From: Christiangramia portivictoriae DSM 23547
GTDB lineage: Bacteria; Bacteroidota; Bacteroidia; Flavobacteriales; Flavobacteriaceae
Length of the DNA stretch: 64,000 nucleotides
Assembly (NCBI RefSeq): GCF_000423045.1
Contig: NZ_AUHF01000007.1
Coordinates: forward strand, 62,001-126,000
Reading direction: 5' to 3'
Both the position numbers and the translations under genes were made by a program. The notes beneath the pieces are model-generated. The model did no database searches. It saw only the letters and a program-made list of their open reading frames with translations, and had not been told where the DNA came from. Of this stretch, positions 44,501 to 52,338 are shown piece after piece. The number at the start of each line of letters is the position of its first letter. The first letter of the stretch is position 1.

Positions 44501-46008
44501 TTACAAGCATAAAGGATAGAATATTTCAAGGGACTAAAGAACGTATTCGCCCCATAATGCTCACAGCCACTACCGATATTTTCGGTTTTTTACCTATGGC
44601 ATTTTCTACATCAGCCGGGGCAGAGGTACAACAACCGCTTGCTACAGTGGTTATTGGTGGGATGCTTACTGCCACGCTGCTTACGCTGGTCGTTCTTCCT
44701 GTACTCTATACGCTCATAGAAAAGAGACGCGAGCGCAAAGAGCAGAATAAGATCGGTGCTTTTAATCCGCAAGCCTTGACTACGATTTTGATACTTGGTT
44801 TTATGTTAGGTGGTACCGCTTTTGCGAAAGCTCAACAAATTCAAGCACCTGTGCAACATAACATTGTTCAGGACAGTATCACACCCATCACGTTATCACA
44901 AGCCGTAGAAATTGCCAAAGAGAATTATCCTGCACTTAAAGCGAGCCAGCTCGAAATCGAAAGACAGAACACCCTAACGGGCAATGCTTATGACTTTGGT
45001 AATACACAGGTATTTACAGGTGGTGAAGAATTGGCAGATGGTCAGGGCATTTATACCTTAATCGGCATCGGCCAACAGAATATCGATCTTCTGGGAATAG
45101 GTGCCAAAAAACATTTGCAACAACAACGCATCGAGTTAGCACAAACCGCTTTAAATCTTTCTGAAATTCAGATAGAACTGGAAGTAAAAAAAGCATGGTC
45201 AGAAACTTTTCAGTCAAAAAAGAAGTTTGTTTTATACCGAGAATTGGACAGTATTTACGGTCAGTTTGCACAATCTGTAGAACTCAATTATGAAGTCGAA
45301 GCCATTTCAAGACTGGAATATGGCGCCGCACGTAATCAGGCTTTACAAATCAATAATAAATTTCAGCAAGCAGAGACAGATTATTTCATTGCATTACAAA
45401 AACTCAATCTTTGGTTGACGCCAGATACGATGTACACCGTAACTGATGAATTGGAAGCTGCCGAAATTTCGATTTTAGAGACCGATGATACATTGAATGA
45501 ACATCCCGAGTTATCAATTTCAAGAAAGCGTATAGACGAAGCACAGGCAAGCTATGATGCGGCAAGAGCAAACTTGCTGCCCAAGTTCAACCTACAAGGT
45601 GGCTTGCAGCGTGTAAATGGTGATAGCGGTTTCTACACTTATCAAGCAGGGATTTCCATACCGCTGCTATCGGGTCCAGACCGCAGTCGTGCAAAAGCTG
45701 CAAAACTGGATGCACAGATTGCAGAAACCAATGCAGCCTTTAAAGAACGTGAGTTGCAATCACAATTTGTGCAGGCTCAACAAGAGTATGTACGATGGCG
45801 GGATACATGGTTTTTTTATAAAACCGAAGCCCTGCCACTTGCCATAGACCAGCGCAAGGGCGCATTGCTCGCATACAAGGAAGGTGCGCTGGATTATGCA
45901 GCATTCACACAAATTATACGTGACGCCATACAAACCGAAATGGATGCACTCGACGCACTCAATAATTATTTAGACGCCTTGTTTGAACTACAATATTTCC
46001 AAAACTAA
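41587..46008 (+). CDS. CzcA/CusA heavy-metal RND pump fused to TolC-like domain
   Basis: The 1473-residue protein has two parts. Residues 1 to about 1040 are a full heavy-metal-efflux RND pump: TM1 followed by SVPDITNNQVQV, the proton-relay motif GAIDFGIIIDGAVIII in TM4, and twelve membrane segments in total. From about 1100 to the end lies an outer-membrane factor unit (ITLSQAVEIAKENYPALKASQ, long helices, GISIPLL). CzcA types export Zn, Co, Cd or Cu; the DFGxxxDGAV form is nearer CzcA, but the metal is not settled. The adaptor gene follows 5 bases later. The fusion would place both membrane parts of the tripartite pump on one chain. Confidence 0.93.
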   Translation: MINKIIDFSINNKFIIGLFTLTLIGVGIWSMATVNLGSVPDITNNQVQVITQSPNLGTEDIEQFVTYPVELSMGNLPGVTEIRSISRFGLSVVTIVFEDNMGTYLPRQLVQEKLNELDESIPEKFGSPSMGPISTGLGQIYEYTIKPQEGFDNKYSPMELRTVQDWIIKRQLTLLEGVVEVNSFGGSIKQYEVAVNPEKLNSMGISISQVYEALARNNVNTGGAYIEKNKMSNFIRGEGLIRSLEDIKDISIINENNVPVTIGDVATRIHFGNQVRYGAFTQDGKEAVGGMIMMLKGSNPNAVIQNVKDRMAEIEKSLPEGLTIAPIIDRSELIARTTDTVKTNLLEGALIVIFALVLLLGSLRGGIITATTIPLSLLFAFILMKQFNVWANLMSLGAIDFGIIIDGAVIIIEGTVYEIQKRIRSGKLKFNQAVMDKVAYDAGSTMMSSAFFGQIIILIVFTPILFLTGVEGKMFKPMAYTFGFAMIGAIILCLTYVPMMSALFMKPVQNTKNWFGRFERWLEKVSDKIIGAIHSAYMPLLKGALKLKLIVLSSAAFLLLIAGFIFSNMGGEFVPQLDEGDIAMQAFIRPGSSLTESIEVSKKIETILLENFPEIKTVTGRIGVADIPTDPMPMDIADMYIILNKDMDDWTTATTKEGLIDAIRDKLDDELLGVNLSFTQPVELRFNELLEGVREDIAVKLYGEDLEVLSNKVQEMAAIIQTVPGAGDVSAERTAGLPQMTVKFKRDKMAQYGLDIQKVNDYISTAFAGGTAGVIFEGEKRFDLVVRFDESHRKSIDDLRNMYIDLKDGSQVPIIEIAEIEYVPGPMQISRDNTYRRTYVGVNARGRDVESVVKDIQQKLDKELDLPSGYYITYGGEFENLQSAKDRLIIVVPIALFLIFILLYFALKSFSQSIMIYIAIPLAAIGGVFALWLRDMPFSISAGVGFIVLFGVAVLNGLVLINRFNSLKEEGVTSIKDRIFQGTKERIRPIMLTATTDIFGFLPMAFSTSAGAEVQQPLATVVIGGMLTATLLTLVVLPVLYTLIEKRRERKEQNKIGAFNPQALTTILILGFMLGGTAFAKAQQIQAPVQHNIVQDSITPITLSQAVEIAKENYPALKASQLEIERQNTLTGNAYDFGNTQVFTGGEELADGQGIYTLIGIGQQNIDLLGIGAKKHLQQQRIELAQTALNLSEIQIELEVKKAWSETFQSKKKFVLYRELDSIYGQFAQSVELNYEVEAISRLEYGAARNQALQINNKFQQAETDYFIALQKLNLWLTPDTMYTVTDELEAAEISILETDDTLNEHPELSISRKRIDEAQASYDAARANLLPKFNLQGGLQRVNGDSGFYTYQAGISIPLLSGPDRSRAKAAKLDAQIAETNAAFKERELQSQFVQAQQEYVRWRDTWFFYKTEALPLAIDQRKGALLAYKEGALDYAAFTQIIRDAIQTEMDALDALNNYLDALFELQYFQN

Positions 46009-46013
46009 AAAAG

Positions 46014-47210
46014 ATGAATACGATAAAATATATGCCGATTGCTGCAATACTAATAGCATTTACATTGACCAGTTGTGGTGACTCAAAAACGGAAGATAGC
46101 CAGGTTGAAGCGACCAATTCTCAATTAGAAGATAACCATTCTGAGGGGGAGGCTAAAGAAGTAATGCTCACGGCACAGCAGTTTGAAGCTTTGCAAATGC
46201 AAATAGACACACTTGCGCAACGCAATATGAGTGGTTATGTAGAAGCAAACGGTACGCTGGAAGTACCACCACAAAACGAAGCAATTATTACCGCGCTAGC
46301 GGGAGCAAATGTTGCATCCATAGAAGTAATTGAAGGCGACGAAGTCAAAAAAAATCAAACGGTTGCCTATATGTCTCATCCCAGTATTATACAGATACAG
46401 AGTGATTACCTAAATGCGTACAGCAACAGTCGGTTTTTAAAACAAGAGTATGAACGTCAAAAAAGGCTTTATGAAGCTGGCGTGGCATCCGGTATGAATT
46501 ATCAAAAAGCCACGGCAGATTATCAGTCATCTACCGCAATGGTAAATGGGTTGGAAGCTCAATTGCGACAATATAACATCAATGTAAATAGGGTGCGAAA
46601 CGGTACTATTTACCAGCGTGTTGCATTGCACAGTCCCATTGCAGGTATTGTAGAAAAAGTATTTATAAAAACTGGACAATATGTAGAGCCTCAAACAAAC
46701 TTAATGGAGATAGTAGATACTGACCACGTACACGCAGATTTGATGGTTTTTGAAAAAGATGTTGATAGGGTAAAGAAAGGTCAACAAGTACGATTTAGCG
46801 TTGAATCGAAACCAGGTAAAGAGCTAGAAGCCGAAATTTATTCGGTTAGCCAGACTTTCGAGCAAGATCCCAAGGCGGTTCACGTACACGCTGAAATTGA
46901 GAACAAAGATAATGGCCTAATCCCAGGAATGTATATTCGAGGTAAGATTGAAGTTGATAACAAGCAGACTACTGCACTACCTGAAAGCGCTATTGTTACA
47001 GAAGCTGGTAAGGATTATGTGTTTAAAGCGAAAAGGGATGACAACGCATGGAGTTTTACGCCAGTAGAAGTTACAACAGGCGAGAAAGATGGTGACTGGA
47101 TAGCCATACGTTTTTTTGAAACCCCAGATCATAATTCGCGTTTTGCCTACAATAATGCTTATTATCTTATGGGAGAGATGAATAAAGGCGATGCAGAACA
47201 CTCACATTAA
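46014..47210 (+). CDS. RND efflux periplasmic adaptor lipoprotein (CusB/CzcB-like)
   Basis: The 398-residue membrane-fusion protein has a lipobox (ILIAFTLTSCGDSK, Cys about 21). An acidic linker is followed by the barrel-sandwich domain (VEANGTLEVPPQNEA, LAGANVASIEVIEGDEVKK). Next are the alpha hairpin around residues 130-195, then the lipoyl return (RVALHSPIAGIVEKVFIKTGQYV) and a membrane-proximal domain. It links the RND pump to the outer-membrane factor in the periplasm. It starts 5 bases after the pump gene, in the same operon. Confidence 0.93.
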   Translation: MNTIKYMPIAAILIAFTLTSCGDSKTEDSQVEATNSQLEDNHSEGEAKEVMLTAQQFEALQMQIDTLAQRNMSGYVEANGTLEVPPQNEAIITALAGANVASIEVIEGDEVKKNQTVAYMSHPSIIQIQSDYLNAYSNSRFLKQEYERQKRLYEAGVASGMNYQKATADYQSSTAMVNGLEAQLRQYNINVNRVRNGTIYQRVALHSPIAGIVEKVFIKTGQYVEPQTNLMEIVDTDHVHADLMVFEKDVDRVKKGQQVRFSVESKPGKELEAEIYSVSQTFEQDPKAVHVHAEIENKDNGLIPGMYIRGKIEVDNKQTTALPESAIVTEAGKDYVFKAKRDDNAWSFTPVEVTTGEKDGDWIAIRFFETPDHNSRFAYNNAYYLMGEMNKGDAEHSH

Positions 47211-47216
47211 AATGAT

Positions 47217-47858
47217 ATGAAAGAGACAAGAAAGAAAAATTTAAAAGAAGCCAGAATCTTACAGATTTGGAACGTGATATATGATGTTATTGAGGTAGTG
47301 GTATCTCTTATTGCGGGATTTACGGCAAACAGTTCGGCACTAATTGGCTGGGGACTGGACAGCACCATAGAAGTTATAAGTGCGGGAACGTTGGGCTGGC
47401 GATTACACGGCGAGATCAAGGGCATAGATGAAGAAAAGGTGAAAAGAAGACAAAAAATAACGCTATATGTGATTGCAATTTCCTTTACCCTCATCTGTAT
47501 TTTCATTTCTTATGATTCTATATCAAAGCTAATCAACCAAGAAACCGCAAACTGGAGCACTATGGGACTAGTCATATTATTAGTCTCGCTAGTCGTGAAC
47601 CCTATCTTGATTTATTTCAAAAGAAAATATGGAAAGAAGCTTGACAGTCCTGCCTTACTGGCCGATGCTAAGGACACCTTTATTTGTCTGTACCAGACCG
47701 TTGTAGTACTTATAGGATTACTCTTGGTCAACTGGCTGGGCTGGTGGTGGGCGGACCCTGTAGCGGCATTACTAATCGTCCCGTATGCTGCCAAAGAAGG
47801 CTGGGAAGCCTATAATAAGGCTAAGAGTATCAACTATAACATCACACAAAATGACTGA
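47217..47858 (+). CDS. Cation-diffusion-facilitator-like membrane protein
   Basis: The 213-residue protein has six hydrophobic segments arranged as in CDF proteins and lacks a C-terminal cytoplasmic metal domain. In TM2 the motif is WGLDSTIEVISAG and in TM5 ADAKDTFICLYQ, so the acidic residues are kept while the His of zinc-type CDFs is missing. This suggests a different cation or a divergent member. It lies 6 bases after the adaptor gene, and its end overlaps the Fur-family start by 8 bases. Confidence 0.85.
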   Translation: MKETRKKNLKEARILQIWNVIYDVIEVVVSLIAGFTANSSALIGWGLDSTIEVISAGTLGWRLHGEIKGIDEEKVKRRQKITLYVIAISFTLICIFISYDSISKLINQETANWSTMGLVILLVSLVVNPILIYFKRKYGKKLDSPALLADAKDTFICLYQTVVVLIGLLLVNWLGWWWADPVAALLIVPYAAKEGWEAYNKAKSINYNITQND

Positions 47859-48264
47859 AATAGAAAAAAAATTAAACGATCACAGCGTGCGTCCCACTGC
47901 TATGCGCATATTGATCTATAAATATCTTGCTGAACAAAAGATTGCTCTGGCATTGCTTGATATTGAAACTGCGTTCACTAAAGCGGATAGAACCACCCTA
48001 TACCGAACTCTTAAAACCTTTGAGGAAAAAGGTATTGTGCACCAAATAGAAGATGGTACCGGAATCACAAAATATGCGCTCTGTGAGCCAGGTTGCAATT
48101 GTGAGATTGAACAAGATTTGCACCTGCATTTTCGCTGTAACAATTGTAACGAAACCGTATGTCTGACAGAGCATAAAATACCACACATTAACTTGCCGGA
48201 TGGCTATGTCGCTGAAGATGTAAACCTGGTCGTGACAGGTATCTGTGAAAAATGCAGTAACTGA
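47851..48264 (+). CDS. Fur-family metal-responsive repressor
   Basis: The 137 residues run from ATG 47851 (MTEIEKKLNDHSVRPTAMR); an earlier in-frame ATG would read through the upstream gene and is rejected. The winged helix includes TRTTLYRTLKTFEEKGIV-like DRTTLYRTLKTFEEKG. The C-terminal dimer domain has DLHLHFRCNNCNETVC and ends GICEKCSN, giving the structural zinc CxxC pairs. Zur, PerR or Fur cannot be told apart safely, but a place inside a metal-efflux operon suggests a Zn/Cd-type sensor. The dyads at 41123 and 48266 are its candidate sites. Confidence 0.9.
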   Translation: MTEIEKKLNDHSVRPTAMRILIYKYLAEQKIALALLDIETAFTKADRTTLYRTLKTFEEKGIVHQIEDGTGITKYALCEPGCNCEIEQDLHLHFRCNNCNETVCLTEHKIPHINLPDGYVAEDVNLVVTGICEKCSN

Positions 48265-48265
48265 C

Positions 48266-48302
48266 TTTGCACAGCAGTTGCGCAAACATTTCAGTAAATT
48301 GT
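48266..48302 (+). promoter_or_regulatory. Second dyad operator and -7-like element
   Basis: The interrupted dyad TTTGC...GCAAA (48266-48286) contains TTTGCA and CAGTTGC in the same spacing as the site at 41121. A TAAATTG element follows at 48295-48301. GTTGC lies 18 bases from the -7 start in both places. Confidence 0.5.
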
Positions 48303-48320
48303 GATGACTAAAAAGAAAAA

Positions 48321-48677
48321 ATGATACAGCTACTAAATTCAGAAAAAGACAATTTGATTTCCGCGAAAATCAGCGGTAAAATTTCACGAGATGAAGTTGA
48401 AAAGTTGCATCCGCTCATTCACGATATAATTAAAAAAGGAAAAAAGGTCGATTTCTTTTTTGAAATGGAAGATTTTGAAGGATATACCTTAAAAGGATTT
48501 TGGGAAGATATTAAATTGGACACGGCACATATTTCAGACTATGGTAAAATGGTGTTTGTGGGTGAAAGGAAATGGCAGGAATGGGCTGCAAAAGCAACCG
48601 ATTTCTTTACAAAATCGGAAATTAAATTTTTTGAAATGGATAACAAGGAAGATGCTAAACAATGGATCAATGCATAA
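48321..48677 (+). CDS. SpoIIAA-like (STAS-fold) protein
   Basis: This 118-residue soluble protein fits the SpoIIAA-like family: LISAKISGKISRDEVEKLHPLI, KKVDFFFEMEDFEGYTLKGFWED and GKMVFVGERKWQEWAAKATD. The family has a STAS/CRAL-TRIO-like fold and no agreed function. It lies between a Fur-family gene and a P-type ATPase gene in the metal-resistance cluster. It stops 1 base before the ATPase start codon, so it belongs to that transcript. Confidence 0.85.
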   Translation: MIQLLNSEKDNLISAKISGKISRDEVEKLHPLIHDIIKKGKKVDFFFEMEDFEGYTLKGFWEDIKLDTAHISDYGKMVFVGERKWQEWAAKATDFFTKSEIKFFEMDNKEDAKQWINA

Positions 48678-48678
48678 T

Positions 48679-50646
48679 ATGAAAAAGAAAAAAGTAAACT
48701 TGCGTGATTTAGAACCAAAAGAAGCCCAGGGCGAGCACAGTCATGACGATGGCCATAACCACGATCACGGAGATGGAAGTTCATTTAAAACATATATTCC
48801 TGCTCTCGTAAGCTTTGTTATGCTTATCGTTGGGATAGCGGTAGATTATTTTGATGCCATTCCCCAATTTCAAGGATGGATTCGCATTCTATGGTATACC
48901 ATAGCTTACTTACCTGTTGGTTTTCCAGTTATTAAGGAAGGTTGGAAAAGCATATTACGTGGCGATGTATTCACAGAATTTTTCTTGATGTCTATTGCTA
49001 CTATTGGTGCATTTGCCATTGGCGAATATCCTGAAGGTGTAGCCGTAATGCTATTTTATGCCGTGGGTGAACTGTTCCAAAATGCAGCCGTTAACCGTGC
49101 AAAAGGAAATATTAAAGCTTTACTCGACGTAAGGCCGAATGAAGCTTTGGTTTATCGTGACGACGATTTTATTTCAGTAAATCCCGAGTCTGTTGAGATT
49201 GGTGAAAAAATACAGGTACGTGTAGGCGAAAAAGTTCCGCTCGATGGTATTCTGCTTTCTGAGAAGGGTTCTTTTAATACTGCTGCCTTGACAGGCGAAA
49301 GCAAACCTGATACTATTGCTAAAGGCGATACTGTCTTTGCAGGAAGCATCAACCTCGATGGGGTAATTGAGGTTGAAACCACTAAGGAATTTAAGGATAG
49401 TTCTATTGCAAGAATTCTGGATATGGTACAGAATGCAACTGCCAGAAAATCAAAGACGGAATTATTTATTAGAAAATTTGCACGAATTTATACACCCATA
49501 GTTGTATTCCTCGCTATCGGACTTACGCTCCTACCCTACTTTTTTGTGGAGGACTATGTTTTTAGGGATTGGCTGTATCGAGCATTGATATTCCTCGTGA
49601 TTTCGTGCCCCTGCGCCTTGGTCATTTCTATTCCTCTGGGCTATTTTGGAGGTTTAGGTGCGGCATCAAGAAACGGTATTCTATTCAAGGGTGCATCCTT
49701 TCTCGATGCAATGACGCAAGTAAACACGGTTGTAATGGACAAAACAGGAACTGTTACCAAAGGTGTTTTCAAAATCAAGGAAATCAATGCCATCACATTT
49801 GAGGAAACCGAGCTTATGAAGTACCTGATGGCAATGGAAGAACAATCCACTCATCCCATTGCTAAGGCGATTCTTGAATATAAAGCGGACGGTTCAGATT
49901 ATCAAGCGACTAATGTTTCAGAGGTTGCCGGAAGAGGTTTAAAAGGAACGGTCAATGGGAAAACCGTGCTGGTAGGCAATAAAGCTTTGCTTACTTCAAA
50001 TGGTATAAAGGTCCCCACAGAAACAGATGGTGTTGTAGAATCGATTGTTATGGTGTCCATAGATGGAACATTTGCAGGTTATGTAACCATTGCAGATGAG
50101 CTGAAGGATGATGCGCACCAGGCCATTGAACAAATTCGAAATTCAGGAATTTCAAAAATTATAATGCTATCAGGCGACAAGGACTCTATTACACAACAAG
50201 TGGCAAAAGAGTTAAATATTGATTGGGCAAAAGGCGGGTTGTTACCTGAAGATAAGTTGAATGAGGTTGAAAAGCTTAAAGAGCAATCCGATATAAGAGT
50301 AGCTTTTATAGGTGATGGCATTAACGATGCGCCCGTATTGGCAGCGAGTGGTGTGGGTATTGCTATGGGAGGTTTGGGTAGCGATGTAGCCATCGAAACG
50401 GCCGATGTCATTATCCAGACCGACCAACCGAGCAAGATTGCAAGAGCGATTAAAATTGGTCGTTCAACGCGACGTATTGTATGGCAGAATATCGGGCTTG
50501 CATTTGGAGTCAAGGTTATAGTCCTCATTCTCGGTGCAGGTGGGCTTGCAACTATGTGGGAAGCTGTTTTTGCCGATGTAGGTGTTGCTTTGCTTGCTAT
50601 TCTTAATGCCATTAGATTGCAGAAAATGAAGTGGCAGGATTCTTAG
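48679..50646 (+). CDS. P1B-type heavy-metal-translocating ATPase
   Basis: The 655-residue ATPase starts at ATG 48679, one base after the SpoIIAA-like gene; the longer frame upstream overlaps that gene and is rejected. A His-rich N-terminus (HSHDDGHNHDHGDG) replaces the usual HMA domain. It shows ALTGESKP, the membrane metal site SCPCALVISIP, phosphorylation motif DKTGTVTKG, STHPIAKAI (HP motif) and GDGINDAPVLA. CPC and the absence of HMA suggest a Zn/Cd/Pb-type exporter. Confidence 0.95.
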   Translation: MKKKKVNLRDLEPKEAQGEHSHDDGHNHDHGDGSSFKTYIPALVSFVMLIVGIAVDYFDAIPQFQGWIRILWYTIAYLPVGFPVIKEGWKSILRGDVFTEFFLMSIATIGAFAIGEYPEGVAVMLFYAVGELFQNAAVNRAKGNIKALLDVRPNEALVYRDDDFISVNPESVEIGEKIQVRVGEKVPLDGILLSEKGSFNTAALTGESKPDTIAKGDTVFAGSINLDGVIEVETTKEFKDSSIARILDMVQNATARKSKTELFIRKFARIYTPIVVFLAIGLTLLPYFFVEDYVFRDWLYRALIFLVISCPCALVISIPLGYFGGLGAASRNGILFKGASFLDAMTQVNTVVMDKTGTVTKGVFKIKEINAITFEETELMKYLMAMEEQSTHPIAKAILEYKADGSDYQATNVSEVAGRGLKGTVNGKTVLVGNKALLTSNGIKVPTETDGVVESIVMVSIDGTFAGYVTIADELKDDAHQAIEQIRNSGISKIIMLSGDKDSITQQVAKELNIDWAKGGLLPEDKLNEVEKLKEQSDIRVAFIGDGINDAPVLAASGVGIAMGGLGSDVAIETADVIIQTDQPSKIARAIKIGRSTRRIVWQNIGLAFGVKVIVLILGAGGLATMWEAVFADVGVALLAILNAIRLQKMKWQDS

Positions 50647-50727
50647 ACCGCCAATTTTGACTGAGCAAATTAAAGTAGTTTCAAAAAAATTAACGCTATC
50701 TTTATAAGTAGAGAAAGTCCTTAATTT

Positions 50728-51213
50728 ATGATTCAGATATTCACAACTGGCGGTACAATCGAAGGATTGGATTATACGGATGATGGTGGTATTACTTCCT
50801 CTGATGTAGGGATTATGGATTTTTTGGACAAAGCAAATATCGATTTTGAATACACTATCGAAGGTGTTTTCAAGAAAGACAGCCGTGCCATTACAGAGAA
50901 TGACAGAAAGCTCTTGGTGGAAAAGATAAAAGCTACTAATACAAATAAAATTTTAGTAACTCACGGTACTTATACTATGGAAGACACCGCAAAATATATT
51001 GGAAACCGTAGTCTTAATAAAACTATAATTCTGGTGGGAGCATTCATTTTGGGTACATCAAAAGATACAGACGCACCTTTTAATTTAGGTTACGCAATTT
51101 GTGCTTTACAATTTCTGAAGTCTGATGTTTATATCGCCATGAACGGAAAACTGTTCCATTGGAATGATGTTACTAAAAATTTAGATACAAATAAATTCGA
51201 GTCTAATGAATAA
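50728..51213 (+). CDS. Single-domain asparaginase-like protein
   Basis: The 161 residues cover only the N-terminal asparaginase domain, with both active-site segments TTGGTIEG (Thr near residue 7) and VTHGTYTMEDT. The C-terminal domain of classical L-asparaginases (about 320 residues) is missing. The frame is clean, so this is a short family form rather than an obvious truncation. The reaction is uncertain, since classical enzymes use the second domain in the dimer site. It lies between the metal cluster and a LuxR-type membrane regulator, with a 2-base gap to the latter. Confidence 0.8.
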   Translation: MIQIFTTGGTIEGLDYTDDGGITSSDVGIMDFLDKANIDFEYTIEGVFKKDSRAITENDRKLLVEKIKATNTNKILVTHGTYTMEDTAKYIGNRSLNKTIILVGAFILGTSKDTDAPFNLGYAICALQFLKSDVYIAMNGKLFHWNDVTKNLDTNKFESNE

Positions 51214-51215
51214 GC

Positions 51216-52130
51216 ATGATGTTTGGTACCTCAATACACTGGACAACATTTTTCTATCTATTAATCGATACGATAATAGTGATTCTTGCATTAATTCAAA
51301 ATCCGAAAATAAAGCAACTTAGTCTTAGAAGATATATAATTCTTGGATGTTTATTTGTTCTTTATAATCTAACCGGCGGTTTTCTACCAGACCATAGTTT
51401 TCTCAAACCCTTGATACTTCAATACATAATAACTTATGGGGTAGCAATCGCGTTATGTGTTTACCTCATATATTATCTCTACAAAGATTATGACATTATA
51501 TTTTTAAAGCGGTATTTCAGCATTAAAAATATTGGAATCACGTTAATTGTGGGGTTTATCATATTATTTTTAATTCCCTATTTGATAACGGGTTCTTTAG
51601 ATTCAGCCAGAATACTTTTTACCCTTCCTACTTCAGTTCTAGGTTTTATATTTTTGGGATTGTTTTATAGAAGGATCTCTGAAATAAAAAATCAAAACTC
51701 TTTCTTTTCCAAAAGAAAAAAATTATCTACTACCAGTATTGGTTGTATAGTACTCTTACCCATTCTAACGGTAATTGGAGATTATCAATGGTTAACTTTT
51801 ACCGTAATGAATCTTGCCTTTTACACAATAACAGCCTTAGAAATATACAGATACATCTATTTAATCAAAAATCAAGGCAAACTTTATAAAGTATTGAATT
51901 TTAATGAGGAATCTGATCAAAATTTGGTTAAGAACAAGATAATATTTCAGAATTTAACCAGAAGAGAATTCGAAATTGCACTTTTTATTTTATCAAAAAG
52001 TTCATACAAAAAAATCGCAAAACAACTATTTATTGCAGAAAACACCGTCTCCAAACATGCTTCTAACATTTTTAGAAAAACAGGCACCAATAATAGAAAA
52101 GAATTTCTAGATCGATTTCTAAAAAATTAA
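51216..52130 (+). CDS. Membrane-bound LuxR-type transcriptional regulator
   Basis: The 304-residue protein has about seven hydrophobic segments up to residue 215. A C-terminal LuxR/GerE helix-turn-helix follows (FQNLTRREFEIALFILSKSSYKKIAKQLFIAENTVSKHASNIF region, about 245-300). It should sense a membrane or outside signal and bind DNA from the membrane. It begins 2 bases after the asparaginase-like gene, so the two form one unit; the signal is unknown. Confidence 0.85.
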   Translation: MMFGTSIHWTTFFYLLIDTIIVILALIQNPKIKQLSLRRYIILGCLFVLYNLTGGFLPDHSFLKPLILQYIITYGVAIALCVYLIYYLYKDYDIIFLKRYFSIKNIGITLIVGFIILFLIPYLITGSLDSARILFTLPTSVLGFIFLGLFYRRISEIKNQNSFFSKRKKLSTTSIGCIVLLPILTVIGDYQWLTFTVMNLAFYTITALEIYRYIYLIKNQGKLYKVLNFNEESDQNLVKNKIIFQNLTRREFEIALFILSKSSYKKIAKQLFIAENTVSKHASNIFRKTGTNNRKEFLDRFLKN

Positions 52131-52338
52131 ATGAGAAAATTTCTTATAAGTAACTGTCTATAGTAAAAATACCCTTTATAATTCGATCCGTACAAAAATA
52201 CGGAATTCATATATTGAAATACGGTATGTAATTTAGTAGTTTTTATAGAACACACTTATATTTATTACTCACTATTGGAAGATTGTTTTCAAGGTTAACG
52301 GTTCAAAAATTTTTTTTTAAAATGTAAATTGATGGGTG
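52131..52338. repeat. Intergenic region with TACGG dyad before rteC
   Basis: TCCGTA-CAAAAA-TACGGA (52187-52204) is a perfect 6-bp inverted repeat, followed by a further TACGGT at 52220-52225. The same half-site recurs downstream of rteC (53210, 53221, 53341, 53348). No gene is visible. Confidence 0.5.

Noticed and set aside
48541-48678. Longer N-terminus for the P-type ATPase
   Set aside because: The extension is an out-of-frame reading of the SpoIIAA-like gene; the His-rich start at 48679 fits spacing and family.
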